Part shown: positions 42,443 to 51,900 of the stretch, piece by piece
Numbering within the stretch: position 1 is the first letter of the stretch
How the letters are laid out: the number at the start of each line of letters is the position of its first letter
NCBI GenBank assembly: GCA_017468385.1
Contig: JAFUIQ010000052.1
Span: forward strand, 52,160 to 116,159
Source of the DNA: Clostridia bacterium
GTDB taxonomy: Bacteria; Bacillota; Clostridia; Oscillospirales; CAG-272
Direction: 5' to 3'
Length of the DNA stretch: 64,000 nucleotides
Made by a program: the position numbers and the translations under genes
Notes under the pieces: generated by a model
Seen by the model: the letters and a program-made list of their open reading frames with translations, nothing else
What the model was told of the DNA's origin: nothing
Databases searched by the model: none

Positions 42443-42993
42443 TATGCAAACACAGCGGCGCGAAGCTCTTCAGCCGCACCTTCTCCTTTCAATGCTTTTA
42501 CCAAAGCCAGAGCAAATTCCGTGGCAGCACCCATGGCCTGTCCGGTAATATGCCGGCCATCGGTAACCGTATGGGTACTCACGTACTCGGCACCATGCAA
42601 ATTTTCCTCAAATCCGGGAAAACAGGTGGCCTTTTTGCCGTTCAGCAAGCCGCGCTTACCCAGAATCATGGGGGCAGCGCAAATGGCGGCAATATAGGCA
42701 TTTGCCTTTTCCGCCGCATCAATAAATGTATCCACTACTTCGGATGCATCCAGCGTGGCTGCCCCGGGCATACCGCCGGGCAAAACGATCATCTCAATGG
42801 CCTCGCCGTTATGCAGCGCAGCCATCGCTTCCTCAGCGCTCACATCCGCCGCAACCGTAATCCCATGCGAACCGGTGACGGTCTTTCCCGTCACGCCGAC
42901 GGTGGTCACCGCCACACCGGCACGGCGAAGCAGATCCACCGGAGTCAGTGCCTCTATTTCTTCAAAGCCGTCTGCTAAAAACAAATAAACCAT
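42442..42993 (-). CDS. DJ-1/PfpI-family protein (YajL/ThiJ-like)
   Basis: A 183-residue class I glutamine-amidotransferase-like protein. The nucleophile elbow AAICAAPMIL carries the conserved Cys and FADGFEEIEA-type start (LADGFEEIEALTPVDLLRRAG) carries the partner Glu, as in DJ-1 and YajL. GHG-like GSHGITVAAD is also family-typical. Members act as protein/nucleotide deglycase-like or oxidative-stress proteins, with debated chemistry. It lies between tmk and the folate gene in the same operon. Confidence 0.92.
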   Translation of the reverse strand: MVYLFLADGFEEIEALTPVDLLRRAGVAVTTVGVTGKTVTGSHGITVAADVSAEEAMAALHNGEAIEMIVLPGGMPGAATLDASEVVDTFIDAAEKANAYIAAICAAPMILGKRGLLNGKKATCFPGFEENLHGAEYVSTHTVTDGRHITGQAMGAATEFALALVKALKGEGAAEELRAAVFA

Positions 42994-43073
42994 TCCATTT
43001 TCCTTTCCGTATGTTCTGTGTATGGGACGGATATCTCAGGCAAAATGTTCCCGTCCGAGTCTTAATTTCCGTT

Positions 43074-43733
43074 TTATACGCCCAAAACCCCGCAGATTTT
43101 CTTTTGCATCACGGGGATGGAATGGGGCACTTCCCCCTCCGCACATTCCAGCAGATGCCATCCCTTCGCCTCCGCTACATAATGCAGGGCCGTATAGCAC
43201 CGCTCCAGATATTCTTTATCCGCCTCGTGAATGTCTTTTTTCACGCCGGTTTCCGCACACCGCTTCTCAATCAAAGCGCGGGATACCTCGGGCCGCATGG
43301 ACAAGGCCACCACTGCATCGGGCTTGGGCAAGCCCAGACGGGCAAATTCAAAATCCCACAGCCAGGTGAGAAACCCATCCCACTGATCCCGTGGTAATTT
43401 GGCCAGCTGGTGATAGGCATTTGCCGTTGTGTACCGGTTGGCAATCACGACGGTATCGGGCTCCAGGTAATCCTTCTCCCAATCCGTCCGGTAGCTGACG
43501 TACCGATCCGCCGCGTAGAACATGGATGCGGCATACGCATTGGTGGCATCGGGGCTGCCGCCCAGCTCGCCGTTCAGATACATCCGCACAAGAGCGGATC
43601 CGTCCGATGCATAATCCGGGAAGCTGATCTCCCGTACGCGGCATCCCTTCCCCCGCAGGTACTCCGCAAGCAGAGCCGCCTGCGTTCCCTTTCCGGAGCC
43701 ATCCAATCCTTCAATTACAATTAGTTTTCCCAT
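43074..43733 (-). CDS. tmk: Thymidylate kinase-like protein
   Basis: P-loop kinase of the dTMP kinase family, 219 residues. Walker A IEGLDGSGKGTQAALLAEYL (20 residues) and the DR-type motif VIANRYTTANAYHQ fit thymidylate kinase; the LID region ALSMRPEVSRALIEKR is present. GGTGGAAAGA precedes the ATG at 43733, five codons inside the longest frame. The protein diverges from canonical TMPK in its central part (DFEFARLGLPKPDAVVAL), so a related nucleotide kinase role is possible. Confidence 0.85.
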   Translation of the reverse strand: MGKLIVIEGLDGSGKGTQAALLAEYLRGKGCRVREISFPDYASDGSALVRMYLNGELGGSPDATNAYAASMFYAADRYVSYRTDWEKDYLEPDTVVIANRYTTANAYHQLAKLPRDQWDGFLTWLWDFEFARLGLPKPDAVVALSMRPEVSRALIEKRCAETGVKKDIHEADKEYLERCYTALHYVAEAKGWHLLECAEGEVPHSIPVMQKKICGVLGV

Positions 43734-43784
43734 TCTTTCCACCGACACTCATTCTTGTGAATTTTTTATGGAATTCTCAGTTTT

Positions 43785-46625
43785 TCACGAATCCGTATCC
43801 CGCAGGACCATTTCCATGAACTGTTCTTTGGTAATCAGCACCTCACGGGGTTTCTGCCCCTCCGGTGCGCTGACATAGCCAAGCTGCTCCATGCGGTCGA
43901 TCAGTTTTGCCGCCCGTCCGTATCCCAGCGACAGTCTGCGCTGGATCAGGGATGTGGAGATCTTGCCGCTTTCCACCGCCAGTTCGATGGCGGGACGCAG
44001 CATGGGATCATCCTCCCCGGCTCCGTCACCGTCGTCCACAGGCGCGCCGCCCTTCTTGGAGGCACCGATGGATGCGGCATTGCGCTCCACCTGCTCGATA
44101 GCGGATGTATTGTATTCCACGCCGCTGTTGTGAGTCTTGATATAGGTGATAACCTTTTCCACATCCTGATCGGATACAAACGCACCCTGCACACGGATCG
44201 GCTTGTCCGCACCAACGGGATTGTACAGCATATCGCCGCGACCAATCAGATTCTCCGCACCGGCGCGGTCAATAATGGTACGGGAGTCGATCTGCGAAGA
44301 TACGCGGCACGCGATACGGGACGGGAAGTTCGCCTTAATCAGACCGGTAATAACATCCACCGACGGACGCTGTGTACCGATAATCAGATGCATGCCAGCG
44401 GCACGGGCTTTCTGGGCGATACGGCAGATGGAATCCTCCACGTCCGTTTTCGCCATCATCATCAAATCCGCCAGCTCATCGATCACAATGACGAACTGGG
44501 GCAGGAATTCGTACTCGGGATCGTTTTTCGTGATCTCGTTGTAGGATTTCACGTCACGCACGCCCACTTCCTCGATAAGGCTATAGCGGCGTTCCATCTC
44601 GGAAACCGCCCAGGACAGAGCGCCGGCGGCCTTTTTCGCATCGCTGACTACAGGCATATACAGATGGGGGATGCCGTTGTACATATTGAACTCAACCTTT
44701 TTGGGGTCTACCAGAATCAGCTTCAACTCGTCCGGCTTTGCCTTATACAGAAGGCTGATCAGCAAGCTGTTGATACAGACGGATTTACCCATACCGGTGG
44801 CACCCGCGATCAGCAGATGGGGCATGCGGGCAATATCCAGATATACATTGGCACCGGCCACGTCCTGGCCAAGGGCACAGGAAATGCGGCTCTTGGCGTT
44901 GGTGAAGGCAGGATTCTCCAGCAAAGTGCGCAGATGCACCGTAGTGGATTTTTTATTGGGCACCTCGATACCCACCGCGGATTTACCGGGGATGGGCGCC
45001 TCAATGCGCACGCCGGATGTGGCCAGATTCAAAGCGATATCATCCACCAGATTGGCAATGGAACGCACACGGGTACCCGGCTCGGGAAGCAGTTCATAGC
45101 GGGTGATGGTAGGACCGCGGCTGACATCCACGATCTTGGTCTTCACATGGAAGTACTCCAACGTCTGCACCAGACGCGCCGCGTTTTCCCGCAGCTCATC
45201 CGCCACATTTTCCTTGATGGCCGATTCATCCTGCGTCAGCAGGGTAATCGGCGGGAACTGATATTCCCTGGGCTTTTCTTCCTCCACCTTGGAGGGCTCT
45301 ACCGCTTTGGCGGCGGGAACAACGGTTTCCGTCAATTGGCGGCGTTCCACCGACAATTCAATATCCATATCGGCGTTGTCGCCGTCCAATCCCGTATCTG
45401 TGGGATTATCATAGGTTTTGTGAAGGCGCGCCAGCAGTTCCGCGTCGGTGCTTTCGGTAAATATTTTCGACAAATCCAGGGAATCGTCGGCCATATCATG
45501 AATAGCCGCGCCATCCAGCACGTCGCCGGGCTTGCGCACAGGCGGGATGGATTCATCCCAGGGGAGATCGTCGGCGGACGCCGTATCGCCCTGTGCACCG
45601 TCCGTTACATCGGCAGGCTGAGCGCCGTTTTGCGCCAGTCGCTCCTGGGTACGGCGCATAACTTCATCAAATATTTTTTCATCGATGACACCGTCACCGG
45701 GGGTATTGTATGCGGGAGCACTCGGCTCCTCCGCGGGCTGTGCCTCCACGGAATCGGCCGGACGGGGCTCCTCATCCAATGCCACGTCCACATCGAATTT
45801 CTGCTTCTTACGTTTGCCGAACAAAGCCGGCTTTTCCATATCTCCCGTATTGTCGGTAAAGGCAATGGGCTGCTGCTCGCCGGAGTACAAAGGCACCTCC
45901 GGTTTTTGCCATGTATGACGCACGGATTCCTCCGCCGGTTCACTCTTCTCCAGACGATATGCCTCTGCCCGTTCCCGGGACATCTTGATTTTATAGGCGA
46001 TCAGCACCCACAATCCGCGTGGGGTGATTCCGAACATGAGGAGAGCAAACACAAACAGGCAGGGGAACAAAAGGACCAGGGACAATATCCGTCCGAAGCC
46101 GCGCATCATCAACTCGCCGAGGATGCCGCCCACCACACCGCCGCCGGTGCAAGTCAAGCCTGCGGTGTACTGCTCAACCGGAGAGAAAGACGGAACTCCG
46201 TCGGTGAAGAAATGCATCAGCATAGTAGTCAGCAAAAACGTAATGCTGAAGCAAACCGCTTTCCAGGCGACCATTCCGTTTTCGCTGTCCGTCCGCCACA
46301 TAAATGCGGCGATGATCAGATAGACGGGGAGCGTGTATGCAGCGCCGGAAAACAATCCGAACAAGACATGGCGCAGTCCGTTTCCGATGACGCCCACGCC
46401 TTCTGCCAAGAGACACACACCGATAAACACAGCCGCTACGCCGATGATAAAAGGCATAAGCTGTGTCATAAGACCGCTGGGTTTGCGGATGGGTTCTTTC
46501 TTTTCCCGCGGCGCGCGCTCTTTAGCGGGGGCCTTTTTCTTGGTCGTACTTTTTTTGTATGTATAGGATTCCGTTTTTTCGGCGGAACGTTTTTTCGATG
46601 CTGTATTTTTCTTCTTTTCTGCCAT
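43785..46625 (-). CDS. DNA translocase of the FtsK/SpoIIIE family
   Basis: Septal DNA pump that moves chromosome through the division or sporulation septum. N-terminal Lys-rich tail, four transmembrane helices (about 55-195), a 270-residue acidic linker, then the motor with Walker A GATGMGKSVCINSLL, Walker B FVIVIDELADLMM and a C-terminal winged-helix gamma domain (LIQRRLSLGYGRAAKLIDRME). The start at 46625 (MAEKKKNTASKKR) is chosen; a 34-residue longer frame lacks family similarity. Length 946 residues. The gene begins the seven-gene reverse operon ending at wecB. Confidence 0.93.
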   Translation of the reverse strand: MAEKKKNTASKKRSAEKTESYTYKKSTTKKKAPAKERAPREKKEPIRKPSGLMTQLMPFIIGVAAVFIGVCLLAEGVGVIGNGLRHVLFGLFSGAAYTLPVYLIIAAFMWRTDSENGMVAWKAVCFSITFLLTTMLMHFFTDGVPSFSPVEQYTAGLTCTGGGVVGGILGELMMRGFGRILSLVLLFPCLFVFALLMFGITPRGLWVLIAYKIKMSRERAEAYRLEKSEPAEESVRHTWQKPEVPLYSGEQQPIAFTDNTGDMEKPALFGKRKKQKFDVDVALDEEPRPADSVEAQPAEEPSAPAYNTPGDGVIDEKIFDEVMRRTQERLAQNGAQPADVTDGAQGDTASADDLPWDESIPPVRKPGDVLDGAAIHDMADDSLDLSKIFTESTDAELLARLHKTYDNPTDTGLDGDNADMDIELSVERRQLTETVVPAAKAVEPSKVEEEKPREYQFPPITLLTQDESAIKENVADELRENAARLVQTLEYFHVKTKIVDVSRGPTITRYELLPEPGTRVRSIANLVDDIALNLATSGVRIEAPIPGKSAVGIEVPNKKSTTVHLRTLLENPAFTNAKSRISCALGQDVAGANVYLDIARMPHLLIAGATGMGKSVCINSLLISLLYKAKPDELKLILVDPKKVEFNMYNGIPHLYMPVVSDAKKAAGALSWAVSEMERRYSLIEEVGVRDVKSYNEITKNDPEYEFLPQFVIVIDELADLMMMAKTDVEDSICRIAQKARAAGMHLIIGTQRPSVDVITGLIKANFPSRIACRVSSQIDSRTIIDRAGAENLIGRGDMLYNPVGADKPIRVQGAFVSDQDVEKVITYIKTHNSGVEYNTSAIEQVERNAASIGASKKGGAPVDDGDGAGEDDPMLRPAIELAVESGKISTSLIQRRLSLGYGRAAKLIDRMEQLGYVSAPEGQKPREVLITKEQFMEMVLRDTDS

Positions 46626-46752
46626 TCTTTCTATTCCGATTCCGTTTCCGGCGGAAGGATCCTCTCTTTCGTCATGATGATAGCGTATGCCGGCACAAGG
46701 TCTGGTTATACTAACAGCGGAAAGCATGCCGTTATAATCGCACTTATAGTAT

Positions 46753-46781
46753 ATTGTACCAGAAATTCAGAATAAATACAA
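46753..46781 (-). promoter_or_regulatory. Promoter of the ftsK/spoIIIE-wecB operon
   Basis: TTGTAT at 46781-46776 and TACAAT at 46758-46753, 17-base spacer, reverse strand. Confidence 0.7.
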
Positions 46782-46867
46782 TAGCCAGACGGAACATAGT
46801 TTTGACGAATTCGTGTTTTCGCCACGAAATCGACATTTATCAACACCAATGCAAAGGAATCGTAGGA

Positions 46868-47269
46868 ATGTATATTAAACCGACACATGAATCCAAGAAA
46901 AAACTGATGATGCTGGTTCTCCTTGGTGCGGCGGCAGGTTTTATCAACGGCCTGCTGGGGGCCGGCGGCGGGATCCTTCTTGTGTGGGTGTTCTCCCTAC
47001 GGAATCCCGATGATTCCCCCGAGGGTGTCCGTAACACATTCGCCTCAACACTGGCGGCAATATTGCCCATCACTGCCCTGTCGGCCTTTCTATACAGTTT
47101 GGGAGAATCCGGTACGCCCTCGATATCGGAACTTTCCCCGCTGATTCTGCCGGCCATTGCCGGCGGTGCCATCGGCGCATTTCTTCTGCATCGGATCAAC
47201 ACGACGTTTTTGAAAAAAATCTTCGCTTTGCTCATACTGTACTCCGGTATCAGCATGGTACTCCGGTGA
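46868..47269 (+). CDS. TSUP-family (sulfite/anion exporter-like) half protein 1
   Basis: A 133-residue membrane protein with about four helices. GAAAGFINGLLGAGGGILLVWVF and NTFASTLAAILPITALS match one repeat of the TauE/SafE (TSUP) family. Usual members contain two repeats in about 250 residues; the second half is the next gene. The ATG at 46868 is chosen over a longer frame because the upstream extension has no similarity and AAAGGA lies in front. Substrate unknown; members export sulfite, sulfonates or related anions. Confidence 0.87.
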   Translation: MYIKPTHESKKKLMMLVLLGAAAGFINGLLGAGGGILLVWVFSLRNPDDSPEGVRNTFASTLAAILPITALSAFLYSLGESGTPSISELSPLILPAIAGGAIGAFLLHRINTTFLKKIFALLILYSGISMVLR

Positions 47270-47279
47270 GGTGGATTCT

Positions 47280-47666
47280 GTGGATTGGATTACTGTTATT
47301 GCGTCGTTTGTGGTCGCCGTTCTCAGCGGGATGGGGATTGGCAGTGCCGGCCTGCTTGTAGTTTTTCTGACTATGATTGCAGGCGTGCCGCAGCTGACAG
47401 CACAAGGGATCAATTTGCTGTTTTTTCTGTTTGCTGCCGCATCCGCTCTTTGTGTTCATATCACTCACCGGAACATCCCTTTTCTTCATGTATCCATTGC
47501 CGCCCTTGCCGGCATGATCGGCACTTTGCCCGGCACCTTCGCCGCAGGAATTCTGCCCCAGGATTGGGTTCGGATTCTGTTTGGAATCATGCTGATTCTG
47601 GCGGGTGTACGCGGGATGTTCGGGAAAGCGAAGAACAAAAAGCAAAAAAACAAAAAATCCGCGTAA
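47280..47666 (+). CDS. TSUP-family half protein 2
   Basis: The second TSUP repeat, about 128 residues with four helices and AVLSGMGIGSAGLLVVFLTMIAG-type glycine-rich start and GMIGTLPGTFAAGIL. The GTG at 47280 is preferred because GAGGTGG lies five bases upstream; a GTG at 47271 is possible. It starts 10 bases after the first half. The C-terminus is Lys-rich. Together the two genes probably encode one functional transporter. Confidence 0.85.
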   Translation: MDWITVIASFVVAVLSGMGIGSAGLLVVFLTMIAGVPQLTAQGINLLFFLFAAASALCVHITHRNIPFLHVSIAALAGMIGTLPGTFAAGILPQDWVRILFGIMLILAGVRGMFGKAKNKKQKNKKSA

Positions 47667-47694
47667 AATATTCAGAAATATTTCGTCTATGCTA

Positions 47695-47723
47695 TTTACA
47701 AAGCGGTTTTCTTGTGATATAAT
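47695..47723 (+). promoter_or_regulatory. Promoter of rpsO
   Basis: TTTACA at 47695-47700 and TATAAT at 47718-47723, 17-base spacer. The predicted 5' UTR of about 110 bases is long enough for an S15-binding autoregulatory structure, but I did not identify one. Confidence 0.85.
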
Positions 47724-47840
47724 ATACTACGGTTGTGCCGCAAACTCGGCTTTCGGACAAAAGGTTCTTATTACAGAACACTTTCACCCACCGATTTCTT
47801 GGTTTCGCGGCGTAATACATTATTTTTTGAGGTGAATATC

Positions 47841-48104
47841 ATGGAAAAGGAAATCAAGCAGCAGATCATTGAGAAGTACAAGACCCACGAAGGTGACACC
47901 GGTTCTCCCGAGGTGCAGATCGCCGTTCTGACCTACCGCATCAACAGCCTGAACGAGCATCTGAAGCTGAACAAGAAGGACCACCACAGCCGTCGCGGCC
48001 TTCTGAAGATGGTTGGTCATCGTCGCAGCCTCCTGAACTACCTGGCTAAGAACGATATCGAGCGTTACCGCGCCATCATCGAGAAGCTGGAAATCAGAAA
48101 GTAA
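47841..48104 (+). CDS. rpsO: 30S ribosomal protein S15
   Basis: Primary 16S rRNA-binding protein of the small subunit, 87 residues. The signature [20 protein letters not shown] and [21 protein letters not shown] is unmistakable. GAGGTGAATATC precedes the ATG at 47841. It is followed by a terminator and then pnp, the common rpsO-pnp order. A 36-residue upstream extension of the frame is rejected. Confidence 0.98.
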   Translation: MEKEIKQQIIEKYKTHEGDTGSPEVQIAVLTYRINSLNEHLKLNKKDHHSRRGLLKMVGHRRSLLNYLAKNDIERYRAIIEKLEIRK

Positions 48105-48168
48105 TTCTCCCTCGGCTACTGTCTGCCGGTTTTCTGCCGCACAGCGGCAATCGACACAGGCGATACGA

Positions 48169-48214
48169 GCTGCGGCAGGCTGTTCCAATCAGCAGCTTGA
48201 CGCAGCTTGTTTTT
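48169..48214 (+). terminator. Probable terminator between rpsO and pnp
   Basis: Outer stem GCTGCG/CGCAGC and inner GCTG/CAGC enclose a loop and are followed by TTGTTTTT. The rest of the 318-base gap to pnp (48215-48422) is GC-rich with a palindromic GCGCGCATTTAAGCGC-like word near 48293; I see no gene there. Confidence 0.6.
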
Positions 48215-48422
48215 CGTTTTGTCCCCCTCCCCCCAAACTTATCCGTATTTCGGATCCGAGGCTTAGCTGTTAAATCTGTGCCTGCCTGTCAGGCGCGCAT
48301 TTAAGCGCTAAACCTCCCCCGTCCGACACGGATACCGCACGGCGCGGCATCTCCGTAAGTGCGAGATTACGGTACAATGAGTTCTTCTCGTAAATTTAAA
48401 TTTTAAGGATAGGTAAAGCGTA

Positions 48423-50510
48423 ATGTTTGAAAACTTCAAAACATTCTCCTACGAATTTGCCGGTCGTCCTCTCACTGTTGAGACCGGTAAAATGGCAGGC
48501 CTGGCAAACGGCTCCTGCTTGATCCGCTACGGCGGCACTGCAGTTCTCTGCTGCGCAACCGCCTCCGAGCGTCCCCGTGACGGCATCGACTTCCTCCCCC
48601 TGTCTGTAGACTTTGAGGAGCGTCTGTACTCCGTTGGCCGCATTCCCGGCAGCTACAACCGCCGCGAAGGCCGCCCCACCGAGAAGGCTATTCTGACTTC
48701 CCGTGTCATCGACCGTCCCATCCGTCCTCTGTTCCCCAAGGACCTGCGCAACGACGTAAACCTGGCGCTGACCGTTCTCTCCGTGGATCACGATTGCTCC
48801 CCTGAGATCGCAGCCATGGTAGGTGCATCCATTGCCCTGTCCATCTCCGATATTCCGTGGAACGGACCTATCGGCGGCGTATTTGTTGGTCTGACCGAAG
48901 AAGACGGCATCATCATGAACCCCACCGCTGTACAGCGTGAAAAGAGCATTCTGGAGCTGACTGTTGCTGCATCCGAGAAGAAGGTCGTTATGATCGAGGC
49001 CGGCGCGAAGGAAGTTACCGATGATACTATGTTCGATGCCATCATGAAGGCTCACGAAGAAATCAAGAAGCTGCTCGTGTTCATCAATGAGATCATCGCT
49101 GCTGTAGGCAAGCCGAAGTTTGATTATCCCTCCTGCGAAGTGGATCACGATCTGTATGAGAAGATCGAAGAATACTGCATCGATGCAGTGCGCATCGCTC
49201 TGGATACCGATGACAAGAATGTACGCGACGAGCGCATGGCTGTCATCACCGAGAACGTATATAACGAGTTCGATGGCGGCGATCCCGATATGCACATCGT
49301 CATCAACGAGATCCTGTACAAGATTCAGAAGTTCGTAGTTCGCCGCTGGCTCCTTGACGAGGGCAAGCGTGTGGACGGCCGCCGTCTGGATCAGATCCGT
49401 CCTCTGGCCGCTGAAGTCGCTCTCCTGGAGCGCACCCACGGATCCGGTATGTTCACCCGTGGACAGACCCAGGTACTGACCATCGCTACTCTGGGCTCCC
49501 TCACCGACGCACAGCTGCTGGACGGCATCTCCGAGGAGACCGAGAAGCGCTACATGCACCACTACAACATGCCCGGCTACTCCACCGGTGAGGCAAAATC
49601 CTCCCGCAGCCCCGGACGCCGCGAGATCGGTCACGGTGCGCTGGCTGAGAGATCCCTCATCCCCGTTCTTCCCTCCAAGGAAGAGTTCCCCTACACCATC
49701 CGCCTCGTATCCGAGGTTATCAGCTCCAACGGCTCCACCTCCCAGGCTTCCGTTTGCGGATCTACTCTGGCTCTGATGGATGCCGGTGTTCCGATCACCG
49801 CTCCCGTTGCCGGTATCTCCTGCGGTCTGATCACCGAAGGCGACCGCTGGATGACCATGATCGATATCCAGGGTCTGGAAGACTTCTACGGCGATATGGA
49901 CTTTAAGGTAGCCGGTACCCACAAGGGTATCACCTCCATTCAGATGGATTTGAAGATCGACGGTCTGACCCCCGAGATCATCAAGCAGGCTCTGGAAGTT
50001 ACCCACAAGGGCCGCGATTACATCATCGACGAAGTAATCCTGAAGGCCATCGATGCTCCTCGTCCGCAGGTTTCCGAGTACGCTCCCAAGATGATCACCA
50101 TGAAAATCGCTGTGGAGAAGATCGGCGACGTTATCGGACCGAAGGGTAAGGTAATCCAGAAGATCGTTGCAGACACCGGTGCCAAGATCGACATCGAGGA
50201 CGACGGCAGCATCTTCATTTCCGGTATCGATATGAACGGCCTTGAGGCTGCACGCACCATCATCGCCGGCATCGTATTCGAGCCCGAAGTTGGCGCCATC
50301 TACACCGGCCGTGTAACCCGCATCATCCCCATCGGTGCATTCGTTGAGTTTGCTCCCGGCAAGGAAGGCATGGTTCACATCTCCAAGCTGGACAACAAGC
50401 GTACCGAGAAGGTAGAGGATGTTTGCAACGTGGGCGACGAGATCCGCGTGAAGTATCTGGGTACGGACGAAAAGGGCCGTATGAATCTGTCCAGAAAAGA
50501 CGCTCTGTAA
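48423..50510 (+). CDS. pnp: Polyribonucleotide nucleotidyltransferase (PNPase)
   Basis: Phosphorolytic 3'-5' exoribonuclease of RNA turnover. Two RNase PH domains (about 10-140 and 310-540), the helical linker, a KH domain (KIGDVIGPKGKVIQKI, near 560-575) and a C-terminal S1 domain ending RMNLSRKDAL are all present in 695 residues. FLPLSVDFEERLYSVGRIPGS and GSTSQASVCGSTLALMDAGV mark the two catalytic cores. Biased codon use suggests high expression. Weak AAGGATAGGTAAAGCGTA ribosome region. A strong terminator follows. Confidence 0.98.
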   Translation: MFENFKTFSYEFAGRPLTVETGKMAGLANGSCLIRYGGTAVLCCATASERPRDGIDFLPLSVDFEERLYSVGRIPGSYNRREGRPTEKAILTSRVIDRPIRPLFPKDLRNDVNLALTVLSVDHDCSPEIAAMVGASIALSISDIPWNGPIGGVFVGLTEEDGIIMNPTAVQREKSILELTVAASEKKVVMIEAGAKEVTDDTMFDAIMKAHEEIKKLLVFINEIIAAVGKPKFDYPSCEVDHDLYEKIEEYCIDAVRIALDTDDKNVRDERMAVITENVYNEFDGGDPDMHIVINEILYKIQKFVVRRWLLDEGKRVDGRRLDQIRPLAAEVALLERTHGSGMFTRGQTQVLTIATLGSLTDAQLLDGISEETEKRYMHHYNMPGYSTGEAKSSRSPGRREIGHGALAERSLIPVLPSKEEFPYTIRLVSEVISSNGSTSQASVCGSTLALMDAGVPITAPVAGISCGLITEGDRWMTMIDIQGLEDFYGDMDFKVAGTHKGITSIQMDLKIDGLTPEIIKQALEVTHKGRDYIIDEVILKAIDAPRPQVSEYAPKMITMKIAVEKIGDVIGPKGKVIQKIVADTGAKIDIEDDGSIFISGIDMNGLEAARTIIAGIVFEPEVGAIYTGRVTRIIPIGAFVEFAPGKEGMVHISKLDNKRTEKVEDVCNVGDEIRVKYLGTDEKGRMNLSRKDAL

Positions 50511-50528
50511 TTTATACGCATAACTTCA

Positions 50529-50556
50529 GGGAAGAGCCGCGGCTCTTCCCTTTCTT
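50529..50556 (+). terminator. Intrinsic terminator after pnp
   Basis: Stem GGGAAGAGCC/GGCTCTTCCC followed by TTTCTTT. Confidence 0.9.
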
Positions 50557-50591
50557 TATGAAATCTTAAGATGTGAAATTGGATACACCCC

Positions 50592-50620
50592 TTTACTTTC
50601 GCCCCTGCTTGCGGTACAAT
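50592..50620 (+). promoter_or_regulatory. Promoter of the vanY-like gene
   Basis: TTTACT at 50592-50597 and TACAAT at 50615-50620, 17-base spacer. Confidence 0.7.
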
Positions 50621-50654
50621 ATATACTACCACATTCCATGAAAAGTGAGCAGTT

Positions 50655-51788
50655 ATGAATTACAATTCTCCCGGACACCGTCCGAATCCATACAACACCC
50701 AAGCCACCTACCGACAGAAGCGCACCTCCTCCATCACGGGTGCTTTGCTTTGCGCTATCCTCTTTCTGGTTGTGATCCTCGTGGCGTTGATCGTTATCGC
50801 CGCACGGAATAAGAACCCCATCGATGACGTGCCGGATATCCCCTCCGTCACGGATTCCACTCCCGCTTCCGGCGAGGATTTGCCGGCACTCCCGCCGCCG
50901 GCAGACCCGATCATGACGGAAACATACGATCCCGCCTTTATCGGCCCGCCTGCGCCCATCACGGAGCCGGATTCGGTGATTGTAACCGTGAGCAACAGCG
51001 ATATCCACACAGGCAATCTGATTCTGATCAATAAAGATCATCCCTACGTATTTCCGGATGAGCAGCCGCAAACAACGCTGTACGGAAACAAATCCCCCGT
51101 CTATCAGCTCAGCACGATCTCCATCTCCCTGAACAAATCCCTGTTCCCGATCTTTGACGGCATGCTGGTGGATTTCAGCAAGGCAACCGGATGCAATAAG
51201 GTGCTTGTCACCAGCGGCTACCGTTCTTACGATTTTCAAAAGGATCTGTATGAATCCCGTGTGAAGTCCCAGGGGGAGGAAAAAGCATCCCTGTATGTGG
51301 CTTTGCCGGGCAACAGCGAGCACCACGCCGGTCTGGCCATCGATATGGTCATCTTCGCGGACGGAAGACAGTACTATTTCCCGGAATATGAGGACGCCGC
51401 CTGGATTATCGAAAACGCGCCGGAATACGGATTCTTTCTCCGCTACACCGAAAAGGCACAGGAGATCACGGGATGTGCGCCTGAGCCCTGGCATTATCGA
51501 TACGTAGGTGCTCCCCATGCCCGCCTGATCACGGATATGGATCGCTGTTTCGAAGAATACCACGAATATCTCCGCACATTCACCTGGGCGGAGGACCGCC
51601 TGCTTGTGCTGAGTGACGGCACCACCGAAACCACCGACGGATTTCATCTTCCCGATGCGGGGTATATGATCTATTATGTTCCTTCCGCCGAGGGAGACAC
51701 CACCGATATACCCGTGCCGCCGGAAAGCCAGTACGAAATTTCCGGCGACAATGACGCAGGATTTATCGTAACGGTCAAGCTGGGTTGA
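50655..51788 (+). CDS. VanY-type D-alanyl-D-alanine carboxypeptidase, membrane anchored
   Basis: Peptidase M15B enzyme that trims the terminal D-Ala of peptidoglycan stem peptides. A single N-terminal transmembrane segment at about 28-50 is followed by a Pro-rich linker. The zinc site is visible as SGYRSYDFQKDLY, His223 and Asp230 in SEHHAGLAID, and Glu277 with His280 in EPWHYRYVG. The C-terminal 70 residues form an additional small domain. The 377-residue protein has its own promoter. Nothing suggests glycopeptide resistance. Confidence 0.92.
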   Translation: MNYNSPGHRPNPYNTQATYRQKRTSSITGALLCAILFLVVILVALIVIAARNKNPIDDVPDIPSVTDSTPASGEDLPALPPPADPIMTETYDPAFIGPPAPITEPDSVIVTVSNSDIHTGNLILINKDHPYVFPDEQPQTTLYGNKSPVYQLSTISISLNKSLFPIFDGMLVDFSKATGCNKVLVTSGYRSYDFQKDLYESRVKSQGEEKASLYVALPGNSEHHAGLAIDMVIFADGRQYYFPEYEDAAWIIENAPEYGFFLRYTEKAQEITGCAPEPWHYRYVGAPHARLITDMDRCFEEYHEYLRTFTWAEDRLLVLSDGTTETTDGFHLPDAGYMIYYVPSAEGDTTDIPVPPESQYEISGDNDAGFIVTVKLG

Positions 51789-51900
51789 TTGTTTATTATA
51801 ACTTTCAAACAGTTTTTCACGCGTGTTCAAATAACCATCACATTTGCCCGATATAATACACTCATACGCAAGAAATGTTTCTTGACGAAAGGAGTCTATT

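Noticed and set aside
44130-46775. 881-residue forward open frame across the FtsK/SpoIIIE gene
   Set aside because: His/Gly-rich antisense translation without domains; the reverse strand encodes the translocase.
48396-50378. 660-residue reverse open frame across pnp
   Set aside because: Antisense shadow of a highly biased coding region; pnp is unmistakable.
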